In this document: piece after piece, positions 21,140 to 23,631 of the stretch | Layout: every line of letters begins with the position of its first letter | How positions within the stretch are numbered: position 1 is the stretch's first letter | NCBI GenBank assembly: GCA_910580195.1 | Contig: CAJTWA010000058.1 | Span: 1 to 23,631, forward strand | Origin: an uncultured Lachnospiraceae bacterium | GTDB taxonomy: Bacteria > Bacillota > Clostridia > Lachnospirales > Lachnospiraceae | Length of the DNA stretch: 23,631 nt | Direction of reading: 5' to 3' | Position numbers and translations under genes: made by a program | Notes under the pieces: model-generated | Told to the model about the DNA's origin: nothing | Databases searched by the model: none | The model's input: the letters and a program-made list of their open reading frames with translations, nothing else

Positions 21140-22372
21140 ATGTTTGTACTTTATAATGAAAACACAAGATTCCCAGTAAAAGTATGGTTAGCACAGAAAG
21201 AACAGTTGGAAGAAAATTGCCTAGAACAAGCATACCGCCTGTCACAGCTCCCCTTTATCCACAAATGGGCCTGCCTGATGCCAGACACCCATGCAGGGAA
21301 AGGGATGCCCATTGGCGGAGTGATTGCCGCCAAAGATGCAGTAATCCCAAACGCAGTAGGCGTAGACATTGGGTGCGGCATGGATTTTATCCCGACAAAT
21401 ATCCGCATGGAGGAACTGCGGGGCATCCAGACAGGGAACGGCACAATCGTGCAGGCAGTGATAGGCAATATTATGCGTGCCATCCCCCTGAATACAGAGA
21501 GGTACAAAACCCCGCAGGAATCAGCCGTGCTTGACAAGGCAAAAGAGGAAATAGAAAAATACGCAGAAAACCCAGAACTGCTCCCTTTGATCGAAGATGG
21601 GTATTTTCAGGTAGGAAGCCTAGGGGGCGGAAACCATTTTATAGAGCTTCAGGAAGATGAGGACGGGTACCTCTGCATTATGATCCACTCCGGGAGCCGC
21701 CATATGGGAAAGGAAATCTGTGATTATTTCCATAAAAAAGCAAAGGAACTGAACCAGCTTTGGTACAGCGAAGTGAAGGAAGAATCCCATTTGTCCTTCT
21801 TGCCAGTCCATGCCAAAGAGGGGCAGCAGTATATCCGCTGGATGAACCTGGCGATGGAGTATGCATTTGAAAACCGCGCGCGTATGCTGGATAAAACCTG
21901 CGCCATTGTAAAAGAGGCCGTGGAAAGGCACACAGGCCAAACCGTAGAATTTGGGCAAGAAATCAACTGCCACCACAATTATGCCGCGCTGGAAAACCAT
22001 TATGGCGCAAACGTCTGGGTGCACCGGAAAGGCGCGACACGGGTACGGGAAGGGGAGCTGGCGGTAATCCCGGGGGCAATGGGCTCTTACAGCTATGTGG
22101 TGGAAGGGAAAGGGAATCAGGAATCCTTCTGTTCTTCCTCCCATGGGGCTGGCCGGAATTATTCCCGTACAGGGGCCATGCAGGCATTTTCCGTGGAGCA
22201 GGTGATGGTAGATTTAAAGGAGCAGGGGATTATCCTTGGAAAACGCAAAAAAAATGACGTGGCAGAGGAATGTCGGTTTGCATATAAAGATATCGGCGAG
22301 GTCATGTCCCAGCAGATGGACCTTGTAACGCCAATCCGGAAATTAAAAACAGTGGGAGTAGTAAAAGGGTAA
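21140..22372 (+). CDS. rtcB: RNA-splicing ligase RtcB
   Basis: 410 residues, the length of short bacterial RtcB. Key motifs are in order: PDTHAGKGMPIGG (48-60), the metal-binding Cys79 in DIGCGM, GGGNHF (162-167), HSGSRH (183-188), NCHHN (276-280), RKGATR (296-301) and SSSHGAGR (332-339). The last contains the His that I believe carries the GMP in the ligase intermediate. RtcB joins 2',3'-cyclic-phosphate or 3'-phosphate RNA ends to 5'-OH ends, using GTP and Mn. AAAGGA lies about 11 bases upstream. No archease or RtcA gene is nearby, and it appears to be a single-gene unit. Confidence 0.93.
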   Translation: MFVLYNENTRFPVKVWLAQKEQLEENCLEQAYRLSQLPFIHKWACLMPDTHAGKGMPIGGVIAAKDAVIPNAVGVDIGCGMDFIPTNIRMEELRGIQTGNGTIVQAVIGNIMRAIPLNTERYKTPQESAVLDKAKEEIEKYAENPELLPLIEDGYFQVGSLGGGNHFIELQEDEDGYLCIMIHSGSRHMGKEICDYFHKKAKELNQLWYSEVKEESHLSFLPVHAKEGQQYIRWMNLAMEYAFENRARMLDKTCAIVKEAVERHTGQTVEFGQEINCHHNYAALENHYGANVWVHRKGATRVREGELAVIPGAMGSYSYVVEGKGNQESFCSSSHGAGRNYSRTGAMQAFSVEQVMVDLKEQGIILGKRKKNDVAEECRFAYKDIGEVMSQQMDLVTPIRKLKTVGVVKG

Positions 22373-22506
22373 TTTTAACGGAAATAATTTATTTATGCTC
22401 GGGTATTGGGATATAGTCCCTGCCCAGCGGTGCCTGCAGCGTGCTGTTAGGTATACCATAAATATTTCACAAGCTTAACATGGGGTTAAGTATAAATTGT
22501 GCTGTC

Positions 22507-22531
22507 AAGGGTTCGAATCCCTCTTCCCCTG
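22507..22531 (+). other. Orphan tRNA 3' end (T arm and acceptor strand), possible att site
   Basis: AGGG-TTCGAAT-CCCT forms a T stem and loop, followed by TTCCCCT and G as acceptor strand and discriminator. No matching D arm, anticodon arm or 5' acceptor strand precedes it within tRNA distance. Such tRNA tails are left as attachment sites when an element integrates into a tRNA gene. Downstream lie short GTAAYCAAAA repeats of the kind integrases can bind. No integrase is in the window. Confidence 0.5.
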
Positions 22532-22683
22532 TTCAGAAACCCTTGAAAATAGGGCGTTTCAGAGCATGAGTAACCAAAAGGTAATCAAAAAAGTAATCAG
22601 AACAGCTGTACGAAAAACAACCATCTAAGAAAGGGATAATCCTGTACATCGTGGAATTGAATAATTTAAACATTTGGACATCT

Positions 22684-22731
22684 AAATAAGTCCATTACCA
22701 GTTTAGTAGCAGATTGGTAGTGGGCTTATTT
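22684..22731. terminator. Strong 17-bp hairpin
   Basis: 22684-22700 pairs along its whole length with 22715-22731 (two G-T pairs) around a 14-base loop. The 3' arm ends CTTATTTTA, so it could terminate transcription from the left, and the AAATAAG start allows the opposite direction too. There is no adjacent gene to assign it to. Confidence 0.65.
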
Positions 22732-22992
22732 TAGTGCCTGAATATGCCCATGCAGGTTTTATAAGCAGTCCCAATCCCGCACCAGTAACCTTCCCCCACC
22801 CCAGACAAAAAACGCCACTATCCTCCCCAAAATGTAAAATAAACCTAACACATAGAACACCCCCGGGCTTGAAACTACAATTTTATTGGCAATAATCAGG
22901 GGCAATGCTTCCATCCAACTATTGTTAAACCTACCATCTAACAGTTATCCAACCATCATCCAATAGTTACCAAAATTATTATACCAACCATC

Positions 22993-23056
22993 ACCAAAAC
23001 CATAATCCATGCCATTATCCTAACAACTACCAAAACCACTACCCATACCATTATCC
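22993..23056. repeat. Two-copy repeat with 36-bp period in a G-poor tract
   Basis: A 28-base segment starting ACCAAAACC and ending CCATTATCC occurs at 22993-23020 and 23029-23056 with four differences. It lies in a tract (22921-23060) with only four G in 140 bases on the plus strand. Confidence 0.7.
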
Positions 23057-23068
23057 ATCCGATACCAA

Positions 23069-23097
23069 TTGACATTTCCATTAAACACGCGCATAAA
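23069..23097 (+). promoter_or_regulatory. Possible promoter of the last gene
   Basis: TTGACA (23069-23074) and CATAAA (23092-23097) are 17 bp apart, about 65 bases before the start codon at 23163. The -10 is imperfect. Confidence 0.45.
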
Positions 23098-23162
23098 AAA
23101 ATTTCTTACCACAATAACCAAACAAAAATTAAAACAGAAAATACAAGGGGAGGGAAACCGCA

Positions 23163-23603
23163 ATGGCAAAGCATATCAGCAGCATGAACCAGCTACAGGC
23201 GGCACTTATGCCAACTATGGCAAAAATGGTAGATGAGTTGGCAGAAAGGGTATATGAAACATTGAATTACTTCCTGCAAGAGTACTATAACAGCTATGAC
23301 CCAAAATCCTATAGGCGGCAATATGATTTCCTGCGTTCGGCAGTGAAAGTTGAGCCTAAAATAAAAGGGAATAAGGTTACAGCATCAGTATTTATTGATA
23401 CGGAATTTATGGATAACTATTATAACGCAACTGGCGCACAAGTGGCACAATGGGCAAACCAAGGGCTGCATGGTGGGTTAAATACAGGGGGCAGTACCCC
23501 GCGTGTATGGGATGACACCATAAACAGCACGGTAAACAGTGGGGAACTCTTGGTACTTGCAGCAGAATATTTAAAAAGCCATGGGATACCAGTAAGGCAC
23601 TAA
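23163..23603 (+). CDS. Hypothetical protein, possibly phage-derived
   Basis: 146 residues with a strong ribosome binding site (GGGGAGGG, about seven bases upstream). An N-terminal helical part (MNQLQAALMPTMAKMVDELAERVYETLNYFLQEYY) is followed by YDPKSYRRQYDFLRSAVKVEPKIKGNKVTASVFID and a Gly-rich LHGGLNTGGSTPRVWDD. The general plan recalls small phage head-tail proteins of the HK97 gp10 kind, but I do not recognise a diagnostic motif, so function is open. There is no signal peptide or membrane segment. A purine-rich AAAAGGAGAATAAT at the right edge suggests that another gene follows. Confidence 0.5.
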   Translation: MAKHISSMNQLQAALMPTMAKMVDELAERVYETLNYFLQEYYNSYDPKSYRRQYDFLRSAVKVEPKIKGNKVTASVFIDTEFMDNYYNATGAQVAQWANQGLHGGLNTGGSTPRVWDDTINSTVNSGELLVLAAEYLKSHGIPVRH

Positions 23604-23631
23604 AAAATAAACCAGAAAAGGAGAATAATAT

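Larger units (their letters stand above)
22373..23162. other. Long gene-free interval after rtcB
   Basis: No convincing gene is present in these 790 bases. From the left they contain a GGG/CCC-rich imperfect hairpin near 22400-22428, a CTTAAC/GTTAAG hairpin (22474-22490), an orphan tRNA 3' end (22507-22531), short GTAACCAAAA/GTAATCAAAA direct repeats (22571-22600), a strong hairpin (22684-22731), and a tract with almost no G on the plus strand (22921-23060). The arrangement suggests the edge of an inserted element or its scar. Confidence 0.5.

Noticed and set aside
22455..22531. Complete tRNA gene
   Set aside because: Only the T arm and 3' acceptor strand are recognisable; no matching 5' acceptor, D arm or anticodon arm can be placed.

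Overview
The window looks like chromosomal DNA of a gut-type Clostridia bacterium, probably Lachnospiraceae. This is inferred from strong AGGAGG-type ribosome binding sites, moderate GC, a Firmicutes-like 23S 3' end followed by tRNA-Asn, and the gene families present. The species cannot be named from the sequence.

Layout. 1-290: the 3' end of a 23S rRNA, tRNA-Asn(GUU) and a terminator, with no 5S rRNA after the 23S. 291-912: gene-free DNA with degenerate ~46-bp repeats. 913-13387: a catabolic locus whose gene set closely matches the functionally unassigned E. coli ygc/yqcE genes. It holds an MFS transporter (yqcE/yihN-like, minus strand); an operon of a ygcU-like FAD dehydrogenase, ETF beta (ygcR-like), ETF alpha (ygcQ-like), a second GlcD-type FAD oxidase, a small membrane protein, a BCCT transporter and a GlpP/YgcP-family antiterminator; and an operon of an SDR dehydrogenase (ygcW-like) and an FGGY kinase (ygcE-like). 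13551-14402: a SurE-like phosphatase. 14474-16679: two WYL-domain regulators (minus). 16680-17039: G-rich repeats, a long palindrome and the 3' remnant of an acetyltransferase gene. 17040-20038: a minus-strand operon of a methyltransferase, a VTT/DedA-like membrane protein, a response regulator and a histidine kinase. 20254-20838: a GNAT acetyltransferase (minus). 21140-22372: RtcB RNA ligase. 22373-23162: a gene-free stretch with an orphan tRNA 3' end, a strong hairpin and a G-poor repetitive tract. 23163-23603: a small, possibly phage-derived gene.

The main observation concerns regulation. The three transcription units of the ygc-like locus each start with the same module: a sigma-A promoter, exactly 6 nt, then AGTTAC, a purine-rich AAGAG/AGAGAG segment, GTAAC, and an intrinsic terminator whose 5' arm contains that same GTAAC. 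GTTAC can pair with GTAAC to form an antiterminator that excludes the terminator. The locus encodes a GlpP-family antiterminator as the last gene of the main operon. The simplest model is a self-reinforcing regulon: the kinase makes a phosphorylated polyol, the GlpP-like protein senses it and binds the three leaders, and the transporters, dehydrogenases, ETF and kinase are all switched on. The substrate is unknown. The BCCT carrier hints at a zwitterionic compound, but this is inference.

A second theme is a set of short tandem duplications, mostly 45-66 bp per unit. Several copy the end of a neighbouring gene (etfA start, etfA end, FAD-oxidase end, ygcP end). Those inside coding regions are multiples of three.
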